Source: Gemmatimonadaceae bacterium (lineage in GTDB: Bacteria; Gemmatimonadota; Gemmatimonadetes; Gemmatimonadales; Gemmatimonadaceae). Taken from it: a stretch of 64,000 nucleotides of DNA. Below the pieces are notes generated by a model. The model ran no database searches. It saw only the letters and a program-made list of their open reading frames with translations, and had not been told where the DNA came from. Position 1 is the first letter of the stretch. Every line of letters starts with the position of its first letter. This document shows, one piece after another, positions 1 to 8,574 of this stretch. The stretch spans positions 1 to 64,000 of the forward strand of contig DATNEW010000024.1 in NCBI GenBank assembly GCA_035606695.1. The letters are read 5' to 3'. A program made the translations under genes and the position numbers.

Positions 1-593
1 CGTTCTCCGCAATCGCAGCCGGCATCGCGGCGCTCTACGGTCCGCTGCACGGCGGCGCGAACGAGCAAGTGCTGCGGATGATCAACGAGATCGGCCATCC
101 GAAGAACGTTCCGGCGTTCATCGAAGAGGTGAAAGGCGGCAAGGGCAGCAAGCTGATGGGCTTCGGGCACCGCGTGTACAAGAGCTACGACCCGCGCGCT
201 CGCATCGTGAAGAAGCTCGCCGACGAGGTGTTCAAGGTGGTCGGCGTCGACAAGGATCTCGAGATCGCGCTCGAGCTCGAGCGCATCGCGCTGTCCGACG
301 ACTACTTCGTGTCTCGCAAGCTCTATCCGAACGTCGACTTCTACACCGGGTTGATCTACCGGTCGATGGCGTTCCCGACCGACTTCTTCACCGTGCTCTT
401 CGCGGTCGCCCGCACCGCCGGCTGGCTCGCGCAATGGGAAGAGATGCTCAACGACAAGGAGCAGAAGATCGCGCGTCCGCGGCAGATCTATGTCGGCTAC
501 GGCGAGCGTCAGTTCAAGTCGAATCTGAAGGATCGTTTTCCGAAGGCGAACAAAGACGCGCTGAAAGCGAACAAGGACGCGATTCGGAAGTAG
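1..593 (+). CDS. gltA: Citrate synthase, C-terminal part (5' end outside window)
   Basis: Catalyses condensation of oxaloacetate with acetyl-CoA, the entry step of the TCA cycle, in the cytoplasm. The reading frame is open from base 3, so the gene begins upstream of the window. All three catalytic residues are visible: the His of GPLHGGAN (codon 48-50), the His of GFGHRVYK (codon 168-170) and the Asp of NVDFYTG (codon 336-338). The tail is Lys/Ala-rich with two short similar units ([14 protein letters not shown]). A perfect hairpin follows the stop and separates it from the convergent EVE-domain gene. Assignment is secure; whether it acts as a 2-methylcitrate synthase cannot be judged from this fragment. 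Confidence 0.96.
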   Translation, partial: FSAIAAGIAALYGPLHGGANEQVLRMINEIGHPKNVPAFIEEVKGGKGSKLMGFGHRVYKSYDPRARIVKKLADEVFKVVGVDKDLEIALELERIALSDDYFVSRKLYPNVDFYTGLIYRSMAFPTDFFTVLFAVARTAGWLAQWEEMLNDKEQKIARPRQIYVGYGERQFKSNLKDRFPKANKDALKANKDAIRK

Positions 594-615
594 CTCGGGC
601 GAGGTGCGACAAGAG

Positions 616-647
616 CGAAACGCGACGCGGATGTGCGTCGCGTTTCG
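616..647. terminator. Perfect 13-bp hairpin between convergent genes
   Basis: Arms at 616-628 and 635-647 are perfectly complementary around a 6-base loop. There is no T-run on either side, so it may work bidirectionally or as an mRNA 3'-end stabiliser. It sits exactly between the convergent ends of gltA and the EVE gene. Confidence 0.6.
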
Positions 648-662
648 CGTATGATCAGGCTA

Positions 663-1121
663 TCAGGCGTCGGCGAGCTTGCGAATGATCGTGTACTCGC
701 TCTCCGTCACCGGCGACACCGACAACCGCCCGATGCGCACCAACGCCATCTTCTCGAGTCCTTTGGTCTTTTTGATCTCATCGAGCCCCACCGGCCGCGG
801 GAGCTTCTCGACGGCCTTGAGATCCACCATGAACCATGTGGGTTTGTCCGGCGTGCTCTTGGGATCGTAGTAGTCGCTCTTGGGATCGAGCGCCGTGTGG
901 TCGGGATACGCCTCCTTCACCACCTTGGCCACGCCGACGATCGCGGCGGGATTCGACATCGAGTGATAGAAGAAAACCAGGTCGCCCTTCTTCATCGCCT
1001 GGAGATGAATGCGCGCCGCATACGCGCGAACGCCGTCCCAGTGCGTGGTCTTCTTGGGGCTTGCGACGAGATCGTCGTACGAGAAGACGTCGGGTTCGGA
1101 TTTGACCAGCCAGTAGTTCAT
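663..1121 (-). CDS. EVE domain-containing protein
   Basis: A 152-residue single-domain protein starting MNYWLVKSEPDVFSYDDL, the typical opening of EVE (PUA-like) proteins. Further family hallmarks are HWDGVRAYAARIHLQ near residues 27-41, KKGDLVFFYHS near 44-54 and the late KPTWFMVDL strand. EVE domains bind modified bases in DNA or RNA; the biological substrate of stand-alone bacterial members is mostly unknown. It is transcribed alone, convergent with gltA. The start is chosen by the conserved N-terminus and because the upstream region is a dispersed repeat. Confidence 0.9.
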   Translation of the reverse strand: MNYWLVKSEPDVFSYDDLVASPKKTTHWDGVRAYAARIHLQAMKKGDLVFFYHSMSNPAAIVGVAKVVKEAYPDHTALDPKSDYYDPKSTPDKPTWFMVDLKAVEKLPRPVGLDEIKKTKGLEKMALVRIGRLSVSPVTESEYTIIRKLADA

Positions 1122-1137
1122 GGGTGTCTTTCCAAAG

Positions 1138-1318
1138 TCGTTCCCACTGTCATTCCAGTGTCATTCCGGGCGAAGCGACGAATCTTCCACAAGGGTAGAG
1201 TGGCCAGGCCATCTACCTGAACGCAAGATTCCTCAGTCGCTTCGCTCCTTCGGAATGACAGGGATCGCTTCGCTCCTTCGGAATGACAGGGATCGCTGCG
1301 CCCCTTCGGACTGACAGC
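1138..1318. repeat. Composite copy of the dispersed GTCATTCC/GGAATGAC palindromic repeat
   Basis: Fills the gap between the divergent EVE and yggT genes. It contains two left ends (GTCATTCC near 1138 and 1150) and several right ends (GGAATGACAGGGATCG) in tandem, so it looks like an expanded or nested copy of the repeat family found at about a dozen other sites in the window. Confidence 0.75.
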
Positions 1319-1330
1319 TAGTTTTCGCGC

Positions 1331-1918
1331 ATGAACGTGCTCGCGAACTACGAGATGCTCGTCCGCGGCGTCCGCACCGCCCTGCTCTACTTGGGGCTCG
1401 CGATCGCCGTGATTTGCGCCGTGGATTGGGCCGTTCGCACGCGGCGCATCAGCCCGTTCAACAAGATCAGCCGCTTCTTCCGCACGACGATCGATCCGCT
1501 CCTCGCGCCGATCGAACGCGTCATCGTGCGCGCGGGCGGGCTGCCGTCGGCCGCGGCATGGTGGGCGCTCGTGCTGTTCGTCGTGCTCGGCATTCTGCTC
1601 CTCGCGCTGCTCGATTTCATCCACAGCATTCTCGTGCAGGCGGTCTTCATGGTGCAGCAGCCGAGCACCGCGCCGCCGATCCTCGTGCACTGGGTGTTCT
1701 CGATTCTGATCATCGCACTGCTCGTGCGTGTGATCTCGACGTGGCTCCCGATCTCGCCCTACTCGCGGTGGATCCGGTGGTCGTATGTCCTCACCGACTG
1801 GATGGTGCGTCCGATGTCGCGCGTCATTCCGCGCATCGGGATGTTCGACATTACGCCGATCGTACTCTGGTTTCTGTTGCAGCTCGCTGAAAAAGTCGTC
1901 GTGGGCGCCATGATGTGA
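1331..1918 (+). CDS. yggT: YggT family integral membrane protein
   Basis: A 195-residue membrane protein with about four hydrophobic segments (roughly 17-36, 74-98, 117-135 and 174-195). The YggT signature is clear in the C-terminal half: WLPISPYSRWIRW followed by the WMVRPMSRVIP region and GMFDITPIVLWFLL. The role of YggT is not settled; it has been linked to osmotic stress and to division-site proteins in other bacteria. Its stop overlaps the next start as ATGA (1915-1918), and the next gene is YggU, a pairing seen in many bacteria. Confidence 0.9.
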   Translation: MNVLANYEMLVRGVRTALLYLGLAIAVICAVDWAVRTRRISPFNKISRFFRTTIDPLLAPIERVIVRAGGLPSAAAWWALVLFVVLGILLLALLDFIHSILVQAVFMVQQPSTAPPILVHWVFSILIIALLVRVISTWLPISPYSRWIRWSYVLTDWMVRPMSRVIPRIGMFDITPIVLWFLLQLAEKVVVGAMM

Positions 1919-2238
1919 GTGACGTGCGTGAGGTAAGTCCGCCGCTTCGCGTCACCGAATCGAATGGTCGCGTCCGGTTTTCGGTTCACGTTCAGCCGCG
2001 CGCTTCGACGACGAGCGCGGCCGGTGTGCACGGCGACGCGCTCAAGGTTCGGCTGGCGGCCCCGCCTGTTGACGGTGCCGCGAACCAGGCGCTCGTGGAA
2101 TTTTTCGCCGAGATCTTCAGGGTTGGACGGCGGGACGTTAGAATACTCGCCGGCGAGACCTCGCGATCGAAGATCGTCGAGATCGACGGCATCACCGCGC
2201 GCGCTGTCCAGGACCTCGCCAAAGGAAGTGCGCGCTGA
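1915..2238 (+). CDS. yggU: DUF167 / YggU family protein
   Basis: A 107-residue cytoplasmic protein of the DUF167 family. Family hallmarks are VHVQPRASTTSAAGVHGDALKVRL, PPVDGAANQALVEFFAE (the invariant PPVDGxAN) and VRILAGETSRSKIVEIDG. Function is unknown. It overlaps yggT by four bases and so is translationally coupled to it. The GTG start at 1915 is set by this coupling. Confidence 0.93.
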   Translation: MSDVREVSPPLRVTESNGRVRFSVHVQPRASTTSAAGVHGDALKVRLAAPPVDGAANQALVEFFAEIFRVGRRDVRILAGETSRSKIVEIDGITARAVQDLAKGSAR

Positions 2239-2244
2239 GCAGGG

Positions 2245-2673
2245 ATGGCTGGATACATGACGCGAATTCTCTTGGTCGGCAGCGATCTGCCGTTACTGGA
2301 AGGCCTGGCGCAGTCGCTGGGCAGCGCGGGATTCACGCCGCTCGTCGCGCAGTCGTTGGCCGAAGCGCGCGAGATCGCGGCGCAGGATGCGCCGCTCGTC
2401 GTCGTCATCAGCCGCGCACTTGCCGCCATGGCGAGCGCGGAAACGCTCAGTATTCCTGTCGCGCCGGGTGGAGCGCTCATGCTCTACCGTGCGATCGGCA
2501 GCCCGCTCGTCACGTTCTCGCCCAGCGTGCAGCGCGCCGTGCTCGCCGATCTCACGCTGCCGCTCGAGCGCAACCGTCTCATCGCCCTCGTACATCACGT
2601 GGATGAGCGTGCGAAAGTCACCGGCCGCGCGGACACCAGCGGCGGCTCGAGCCACGAGATCACATCGCTCTGA
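2245..2673 (+). CDS. Receiver-like protein lacking the phospho-acceptor Asp
   Basis: A 142-residue protein with an N-terminal pattern like response-regulator receivers: a TRILLVGSDLPLLEGLAQSL strand/helix, then AREIAAQDAPLVVVISRAL. At the place where a receiver carries the phospho-acceptor Asp there is Ser (VVVISRAL), and the usual acidic pair after strand 1 is reduced to one Asp. It therefore looks like a degenerate receiver, if it is one at all. Six bases separate it from yggU. An internal ATG at 2257 would give a protein starting MTRILLVG and is an equally good start. Confidence 0.6.
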   Translation: MAGYMTRILLVGSDLPLLEGLAQSLGSAGFTPLVAQSLAEAREIAAQDAPLVVVISRALAAMASAETLSIPVAPGGALMLYRAIGSPLVTFSPSVQRAVLADLTLPLERNRLIALVHHVDERAKVTGRADTSGGSSHEITSL

Positions 2674-2829
2674 TCCGGCGCGATTGCCTCTCGTTGTAGA
2701 GGCTGATACACTTATTAACACAACCGATTCGTGGCGATTTAGGGCAACTTGCGGCCACGTAAAACATTCCGCTAAAGCGCCAGCCCCAGCCCAAGCGCTC
2801 GCGGGCATTTTCTTTTTTTACAGCCCCCG
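2674..2829 (+). promoter_or_regulatory. Leader region of metH with a T-tract before the start codon
   Basis: The 156-base gap holds a small hairpin (GCCTCT/AGAGGC near 2688-2705), a possible AGCGC/GCGCT stem (2776-2780 and 2795-2799), then a GC-rich stretch and a T-rich run at 2807-2819 just before metH. This could be the terminator of the preceding gene or an attenuator. I searched by eye for SAM, SAH and cobalamin riboswitch landmarks and could not identify any. No clear Shine-Dalgarno sequence precedes metH. Confidence 0.3.
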
Positions 2830-5800
2830 ATGGAAACCAGAGCACCAAATCCGTATCTCGCCGCGATCGCACAGCGCGTCCTCGTCTACGACGGCGCGAT
2901 GGGCACGAACATTCAGCGCTTCCACCCGACGCCCGACGATTTCGGCGGCAAGTCGCTGGAAGGCTGCAACGATCACCTCGTGCTGACGCGGCCCGACATC
3001 ATTCAGTCGATCCACGAGTCGTTCCTCGCCGTCGGCTGCGACGTCGTGGAGACCTGCACCTTTCAGTCGACCCCTCATCGTTTGAGGGAATGGGGAATCG
3101 ACGAGAAGACGCGCGAGCTCAACGTGGCCGCGGCGCGTCTCGCCCGCGCGGCCTGCGACAAATACTCGACGCCGGACAGACCGCGCTTCGTCGCCGGGTC
3201 GATCGGTCCGACGGGCATGCTGCTGTCGAGCAACGATCCCGTGCTGTCGAATACGACTTTCGCCGAGTTGGAGGACAACTACTACACGCAGGCGAAGTAT
3301 CTGGTCGAAGGCGGCGTCGACGTTCTCCTCGTCGAAACCGCGCAAGACATCCTCGAAGTCAAAGCGGCGATCGCCGGCTTCGAGCGACTGTTCGCCGAGA
3401 TTGGCCGTGGCGTCGCGATCCAGGCGCAGGTGACGCTCGACACGAGCGGCCGCATGCTGCTCGGCACCGACATCGCGAGCGCGATGACGACGCTCGAGGC
3501 GCTGCCGGTCGATGTGATTGGACTCAATTGCTCGACGGGCCCCGAGCACATGCGCGAGCCGATCCGCTTTCTGGCGACGAACGCATCGCGCCCGGTGTCG
3601 TGCATTCCGAACGCGGGGCTGCCGCTGAACACGGGCACCGGTGACGCGGTGTATCCACTCGAGCCCGGGCCGATGGCCGACGCGCTCGGCGAGTTCGTCG
3701 AGAAGTTTGGTGTGCGGGTCGTGGGTGGATGCTGTGGGACGACGCCGGAGCATCTCAAGGCGATCGTTGAGCGAGTGTCATTGCATGGGGCGGACCTGTC
3801 ATCCCGAGCGGAGGCGCGTAGCGCCGGAGTCGAGGGACCCCCTTCTGCCGAGGAGAGCTCCTCCGTCAGGACGGGGGTCCTTCGACTCGCTCCGCTCGCT
3901 CAGGATGACACGGTGGCGGGTTCCCACCGCGGCTCAAAGGTCGCCCGCGCCGCCAGCGCCATGCGCGCCACCGACTTCGACCAGAATCCAAAGCCGCTCT
4001 TGATCGGCGAGCGCGTCAACGCGCAGGGCTCGCGCAAGGTGAAGCGCCTGCTGCTCGCCGACGATTACGAAGGCATCTCCGACGTCGCGCGCGAGCAGGT
4101 CGAGTCGGGCGCGCACGTGCTGGACGTGTGCGTCGCCGTCACCGAGCGCGCCGATGAAGCGGAGCAGATGCAGAAGGTCGTGAAGCTGCTCTCGATGACC
4201 GTCGAGACGCCGATCATGATCGACTCCACGGAGCCGGCGGTGATCGAGCGCGCGCTGGAGACCATTCCCGGACGCGCGATCATCAACTCCATCAACATGG
4301 AGAACGGGCGTGAGCGCATCGACAAGGTCGTGCCGCTGGCGAAGAAGCACGGCGCGGCGCTCGTCGCGCTGACGATCGATCCGGTCGGCATGGCGAAGAC
4401 GCGCGAGCGCAAGCTGGAGGTGGCGAAGAAGATCTACGACATCGTCGTCGGCGAGTACGGCATGCGCGCCGAAGATCTGATTTACGATGATCTCACCTTC
4501 ACGCTTGCGACGGGCGACCAGGAGTGGGTCGACTCGGCGGTCGAAACGATCGAAGGCATTCGCTTGATCAAGCGCGAGCTGCCGGGCGTCTACACCTCGC
4601 TTGGCGTTTCGAACGTGAGCTTTGGTCTCGCGCCGGACGCGCGCGCGGTGCTCAACTCCGTCTTTCTGCATCACTGTGTCGAGGCAGGTCTCGACATGGC
4701 GATCGTGAATCCGGCGCACGTGCAGCCGTATGCGGAGATCCCGGCGGACGAGCGCGCGCTCGCCGACGAGTTGGTGTTCAACAAACGGCCCGACGCGCTC
4801 CAGCGATTCATCGAGCATTTTGAGGGCCGGGCGACCGGCGCGGCGGCCGGAGGCGCAGCCGACGGCCTTCAAATAGACGCATCCAGTGAACTTTCGCCGG
4901 AGGCGAAAGTTCACTGGATGGTGGTGCACAGGAAAAAGGACGGCATCGAAGCCGCGCTCGACACCGCCGGCGTCCGCGAGCAGCCTGTGCGCGTCCTCAA
5001 CGACGTGCTGCTCCCCGCAATGAAGGAAGTCGGCGACAAATTCGGCGCCGGCGAGCTCATTCTGCCGTTCGTGCTGCAGTCGGCCGAAGTGATGAAGAAG
5101 GCCGTCAAACATCTCGAACAATTCCTCGAGCGCGCGGAAGGCTACACCAAGGGCAAGGTCGTGCTCGCGACCGTCTATGGCGACGTGCACGACATTGGCA
5201 AGTCGCTGGTCAACACCATTCTCTCGAACAACGGCTACACGGTGTTCGACCTGGGCAAGCAGGTGCCGGTGAACACGATCATCGAGAAGGCGCTCGAGGT
5301 GAACGCCGACGCCATCGGCCTCTCGGCGCTGCTCGTCTCGACGTCGAAGCAGATGCCGCTGTGCGTGCAGGAGCTCGATCGCCGCGGGATTCAGATTCCG
5401 GTGCTGATCGGCGGCGCGGCGATCAACCGCCGCTTCGGCCGCCGCGCGCTGTTCGTGGAAGGCGAGCGCGCCTACGACTCGGGCGTGTTCTACTGCAAGG
5501 ATGCGTTCGAGGGTCTGGAGACGATGGACCGCCTGCAGGACGACGGCACGCGTCAGGGCTTCGTCGATCAACTGATCGCCGACGCGAAGAATGACAAGTT
5601 CTTGAATACCAATGTTGGAAAGGATCAATCGGCGGGCACCTCGGGCGGCCAGCGCAGCGACGTCAGCGCGGACAATCCCGTTCCGTCGGCGCCGTTCTTC
5701 GGTACGCGGACGCTGCACGACATTCCGCTCGACGAAGTCTTCGCGCTCCTCGACCTCGATGAGTTGTACCGCCTGCAGTGGGGCGGGCGCGGCTCGGGGC

Positions 5801-6453
5801 CGGAGTTCGACGCGATGGTGAAGAAGGAGTTCGAGCCGACGCTCGCGCGCCTCAAGGAGTCGGCGAAGTGCGACGGGTGGCTCCGCCCGCGCGCGACGTA
5901 CGGTCTCTTCCCCGTACAGTCTTCAGGGAACGACTTGCTGGTGTACGATCCCGACGGCTACGCGAAGGACGGCACAACGCGCGAGCTGGCGCGCTTCCAC
6001 TTCCCTCGACAGGAAGGCCGCGAACGGCTGTGCATCGCGGACTATTTTCGCTCGGTCGAATCGGGCGACGTCGACGTCGTCGCGTTCCAGGTCGTCTCCG
6101 TCGGCGACGAAGCGGACAAGCGCTTCCAATCGTTGCAGGGCGCGAACGAGTACACCGAAGCGTTTTACGTGCACGGCTTGAGCGTTGAAACCGCTGAGGC
6201 AGTCGCCGAGTGGCTGCATCGCAAGCTCCGCCACGATCTGGGCGTGCCGGCGGGTCAGGGCAAGCGGTATTCGTGGGGCTATGGTGCGTGTCCGGACCTC
6301 GAGGATCACGCCCAGCTGTTCAAGATTCTGCCGGCCGAGCGCGAGCTCGGCATGGAGCTCACGAGCGCGTTTCAGTTGATCCCCGAGCAGAGCACCGCGG
6401 CGATCATCGTGCATCATCCACAGGCGAAGTACTATGCGGTGAGGGGGGCGTAG
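2830..6453 (+). CDS. metH: Cobalamin-dependent methionine synthase
   Basis: Transfers a methyl group from 5-methyltetrahydrofolate to homocysteine through bound cobalamin. All four modules are present in 1207 residues: homocysteine-binding barrel (about 10-310, zinc ligands Cys234, Cys301, Cys302), pterin-binding barrel (about 383-650), cobalamin cap and Rossmann domain (about 690-900, axial His787 in GDVHDIGK), and the AdoMet reactivation domain (about 965-1200, PRATYGLFPVQS and RYSWGYGACPD). Two linkers are unusual. Residues about 323-361 are encoded by a dispersed palindromic repeat inserted in frame. Residues about 684-697 are encoded by an 18-bp perfect inverted repeat. Both fall between domains, so activity may survive. 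The next gene provides methyl-folate. Confidence 0.97.
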   Translation: METRAPNPYLAAIAQRVLVYDGAMGTNIQRFHPTPDDFGGKSLEGCNDHLVLTRPDIIQSIHESFLAVGCDVVETCTFQSTPHRLREWGIDEKTRELNVAAARLARAACDKYSTPDRPRFVAGSIGPTGMLLSSNDPVLSNTTFAELEDNYYTQAKYLVEGGVDVLLVETAQDILEVKAAIAGFERLFAEIGRGVAIQAQVTLDTSGRMLLGTDIASAMTTLEALPVDVIGLNCSTGPEHMREPIRFLATNASRPVSCIPNAGLPLNTGTGDAVYPLEPGPMADALGEFVEKFGVRVVGGCCGTTPEHLKAIVERVSLHGADLSSRAEARSAGVEGPPSAEESSSVRTGVLRLAPLAQDDTVAGSHRGSKVARAASAMRATDFDQNPKPLLIGERVNAQGSRKVKRLLLADDYEGISDVAREQVESGAHVLDVCVAVTERADEAEQMQKVVKLLSMTVETPIMIDSTEPAVIERALETIPGRAIINSINMENGRERIDKVVPLAKKHGAALVALTIDPVGMAKTRERKLEVAKKIYDIVVGEYGMRAEDLIYDDLTFTLATGDQEWVDSAVETIEGIRLIKRELPGVYTSLGVSNVSFGLAPDARAVLNSVFLHHCVEAGLDMAIVNPAHVQPYAEIPADERALADELVFNKRPDALQRFIEHFEGRATGAAAGGAADGLQIDASSELSPEAKVHWMVVHRKKDGIEAALDTAGVREQPVRVLNDVLLPAMKEVGDKFGAGELILPFVLQSAEVMKKAVKHLEQFLERAEGYTKGKVVLATVYGDVHDIGKSLVNTILSNNGYTVFDLGKQVPVNTIIEKALEVNADAIGLSALLVSTSKQMPLCVQELDRRGIQIPVLIGGAAINRRFGRRALFVEGERAYDSGVFYCKDAFEGLETMDRLQDDGTRQGFVDQLIADAKNDKFLNTNVGKDQSAGTSGGQRSDVSADNPVPSAPFFGTRTLHDIPLDEVFALLDLDELYRLQWGGRGSGPEFDAMVKKEFEPTLARLKESAKCDGWLRPRATYGLFPVQSSGNDLLVYDPDGYAKDGTTRELARFHFPRQEGRERLCIADYFRSVESGDVDVVAFQVVSVGDEADKRFQSLQGANEYTEAFYVHGLSVETAEAVAEWLHRKLRHDLGVPAGQGKRYSWGYGACPDLEDHAQLFKILPAERELGMELTSAFQLIPEQSTAAIIVHHPQAKYYAVRGA
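3797..3910. repeat. Dispersed palindromic repeat inserted in frame inside metH
   Basis: A 114-base copy bounded by TGTCATCC and GGATGACA, the same ends as the intergenic copies. Its length is a multiple of three (38 codons) and the frame used by metH has no stop, so the element is translated as a Ser/Arg/Glu-rich linker between the homocysteine and pterin domains. Confidence 0.85.
4881..4919. repeat. Perfect 18-bp inverted repeat inside metH
   Basis: Arms 4881-4898 and 4902-4919 are exactly complementary around a 3-base loop. It lies in the linker between the pterin and cobalamin domains and is translated. A hairpin this strong in coding RNA is unusual and suggests another small inserted element. 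Confidence 0.8.
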
Positions 6454-6468
6454 TAGTGCACCGCAATG

Positions 6469-6572
6469 GTCATCCTCGCGACCGAGCGCAGCGAAGGAGT
6501 CGAGGATCTGCGCTTGTGAACGGCGTTCATACGAGCAGATCCTCCACTCGCTTCGCTCGGGAGGATGACAAG
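6469..6572. repeat. Palindromic repeat copy between metH and the next gene
   Basis: A variant copy with ends GTCATCCTCGCG and GGAGGATGAC and inner complementary motifs around GAGGATCTGC / GCAGATCCTC. It ends three bases before the GTG start of the downstream gene, so the downstream ribosome-binding region is made of repeat sequence (GGAGGATGAC). Confidence 0.75.
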
Positions 6573-6574
6573 CT

Positions 6575-8425
6575 GTGAACATCGACCGCCTCCTCGACCC
6601 TTCCGCCATCGTCGTCTTCGACGGCGCCATGGGCACCATGCTGTACAGCAAAGGTGTGTTCATCAACCAGTGCTACGATGAGCTCGCGCTTCGGCAGCCC
6701 GATCTCGTCCGCGACATCCACAAGCAGTACGTCGCCGCCGGCGCCGACGTCATCGAGACGAACAGCTTCGGCGCCAATCGCCCGAAGTTGACGCAGTACG
6801 GCTTGCAGGAGCAGGTGAAGGAGCTGAACTACGCCGCGGCGCAGGTCGCGCGCGAAGCGGCGGGCGATCGCGCGCTCGTCGCCGGTGCCGTCGGCCCACT
6901 CGGTCTCCGCCTCGAGCCGTTCGGTCCGACGAGCAAGGACGAGGCATGCGGCTTCTTCCGCGAGCAGATGGAAGGGCTTGCCGACGGCGGCGTCGATCTT
7001 TTCATTCTCGAAACGTTCGGCGATCTCGAGGAGATCGAGCAGGCGATTCGCGCCGCCCGCGCCGTCGCGCCCGACAAGCCTGTGGTCGCGCAGATGACGA
7101 TCGGCGCCGACTGCCGCACGCCGTACGGCGCGTCACCCGAAGACGTCGTGCGCGAGCTCGATGCATGGGGCGCGGACATCATCGGGCTCAACTGCTCCGT
7201 CGGTCCACAGACAATTCTCGAGTGCATCGAGAAGATGGCGCCCGCCACGCGACGAAAGCTGAGCGCGCAACCGAACGCCGGCATGCCGCGCGACGTCGGC
7301 GGCCGCAGCATGTACATGGCCAGCCCCGAGTACATGGCGACGTATGCGCGGCATCTCGTGCAGGCCGGCGCCAAGATCGTCGGTGGCTGCTGCGGGACGA
7401 CGCCCGACCACATCCACGCGATGGTCGAGGGCATTCGTCCGTTGGCTCCTCGGCTCGTCGCCCAGCAACCAGCGCCCAACGCCCAACGCCCAACGACGAG
7501 CTCGGACGCCCAACGCCCGGCGCCGATCGAATTCTCCCAACGATCCCGCTGGGCCAAGAAGCTCGACGCCAACCAGTTCGTCTCGTCCGTCGAAATCGTT
7601 CCGCCGCGCGGCGTCGACGCCACGCGCATGCTGAGCGACGTCGCCAAGCTCAAGACCGCGGGCGTCGACGCGGTGAACGTCCCCGACGGTCCGCGCGCGC
7701 AGAGCCGCATGGGCGCGCTCATGACGAGCGTGTTGATCGAGCAGCAGGTCGGCATCGAGACCGTCACGCACTACGCCTGCCGCGATCGCAACCTCCTCGG
7801 CATGCTGAGCGATTTGCTCGGCGCATCGGCCGTCGGTCTTCGCAATTTGCTCATCGTCACGGGTGATCCGCCGAAGATGGGCCCGTACCCCGACGCGACG
7901 GCGGTCTTCGACGTCGATTCGATCGGGTTGACCAACCTGGTCAACAACCTGAATCATGGTATGGATCCGGGCGGCAATCCGATCGGCCAGCCAACGCGCT
8001 TCGTGATGGGCGTCGGCGTGAATCCCGTCGCGATCGATCTGGAACAGGAGCTTCGGCGCTTCGAGTGGAAGGTCGAAGCGGGCGCCGAGTTCGCGATCAC
8101 ACAGCCGGTGTTCGACGCGGAACAGCTCGAGCGATTCGTCGGCCGCCTGGGCGACACGCACATTCCGATCGTCGCGGGGATCTGGCCGCTTGTCTCCGTG
8201 CGCAACGCGGAGTTCCTCGCGAACGAAGTGCCGGGCGTCTCCGTGCCGAACGAGGTGATCGCTCGCATGCGCCGCGCGAATGAGCAGTCGAAAGAGCATG
8301 CAGTCGCCGAAGGCATCGCGATCGCGCGCGAGATGCTCGATCGCGTGCGGCCGGTCGTGCAAGGCGTGCAGGTATCGGCTCCCTTCGGAAAGGTCGACCT
8401 CGCGCTCGACGTGTTTCGCGCGTAA
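6575..8425 (+). CDS. Bifunctional homocysteine S-methyltransferase / methylenetetrahydrofolate reductase
   Basis: A 616-residue fusion of the YitJ type. Residues 1-300 form a homocysteine S-methyltransferase barrel with zinc-ligand motifs LNCSVGP and VGGCCGTTP. Residues about 335-616 form a methylenetetrahydrofolate reductase barrel, with THYACRDRN, LLIVTGDPPK and EFAITQPVFD. The reductase half makes 5-methyltetrahydrofolate for metH just upstream; the methyl donor of the first half is uncertain. The linker (about 295-320) is Pro/Ala/Gln-rich and encoded by short CGCCCAA repeats. The GTG start directly follows a palindromic repeat. Confidence 0.93.
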   Translation: MNIDRLLDPSAIVVFDGAMGTMLYSKGVFINQCYDELALRQPDLVRDIHKQYVAAGADVIETNSFGANRPKLTQYGLQEQVKELNYAAAQVAREAAGDRALVAGAVGPLGLRLEPFGPTSKDEACGFFREQMEGLADGGVDLFILETFGDLEEIEQAIRAARAVAPDKPVVAQMTIGADCRTPYGASPEDVVRELDAWGADIIGLNCSVGPQTILECIEKMAPATRRKLSAQPNAGMPRDVGGRSMYMASPEYMATYARHLVQAGAKIVGGCCGTTPDHIHAMVEGIRPLAPRLVAQQPAPNAQRPTTSSDAQRPAPIEFSQRSRWAKKLDANQFVSSVEIVPPRGVDATRMLSDVAKLKTAGVDAVNVPDGPRAQSRMGALMTSVLIEQQVGIETVTHYACRDRNLLGMLSDLLGASAVGLRNLLIVTGDPPKMGPYPDATAVFDVDSIGLTNLVNNLNHGMDPGGNPIGQPTRFVMGVGVNPVAIDLEQELRRFEWKVEAGAEFAITQPVFDAEQLERFVGRLGDTHIPIVAGIWPLVSVRNAEFLANEVPGVSVPNEVIARMRRANEQSKEHAVAEGIAIAREMLDRVRPVVQGVQVSAPFGKVDLALDVFRA

Positions 8426-8574
8426 GTGCGCGGAACGATTCTCGCGCCCTCCGTATTCCGATATTTGAAGCGCTAAACGGAGCGAGTCGCGAAGGCGCGG
8501 CACGGCGAGAAGCGTAGTGACGCTCGGGTGACGGACCGCAAGTCCCACCCGTCGGGAATCATGGCTTGGTTCGA

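Noticed and set aside
1138-1318. CRISPR-like array of repeats
   Set aside because: The units are irregular in length and spacing, palindromic and shared with scattered single copies elsewhere. There are no cas genes.
2674-2829. SAM, SAH or cobalamin riboswitch before metH
   Set aside because: I could not find the conserved cores by eye. A covariance search would be decisive; without it I do not claim one.
3934-5718. 594-residue open frame on the minus strand
   Set aside because: It lies wholly inside metH, whose motifs are unmistakable. Its product is His/Arg-rich, as expected from the antisense of GC-rich coding DNA.
8426-8574. tRNA or small RNA in the gap
   Set aside because: No cloverleaf or strong hairpin found; only ordinary spacer sequence is seen.
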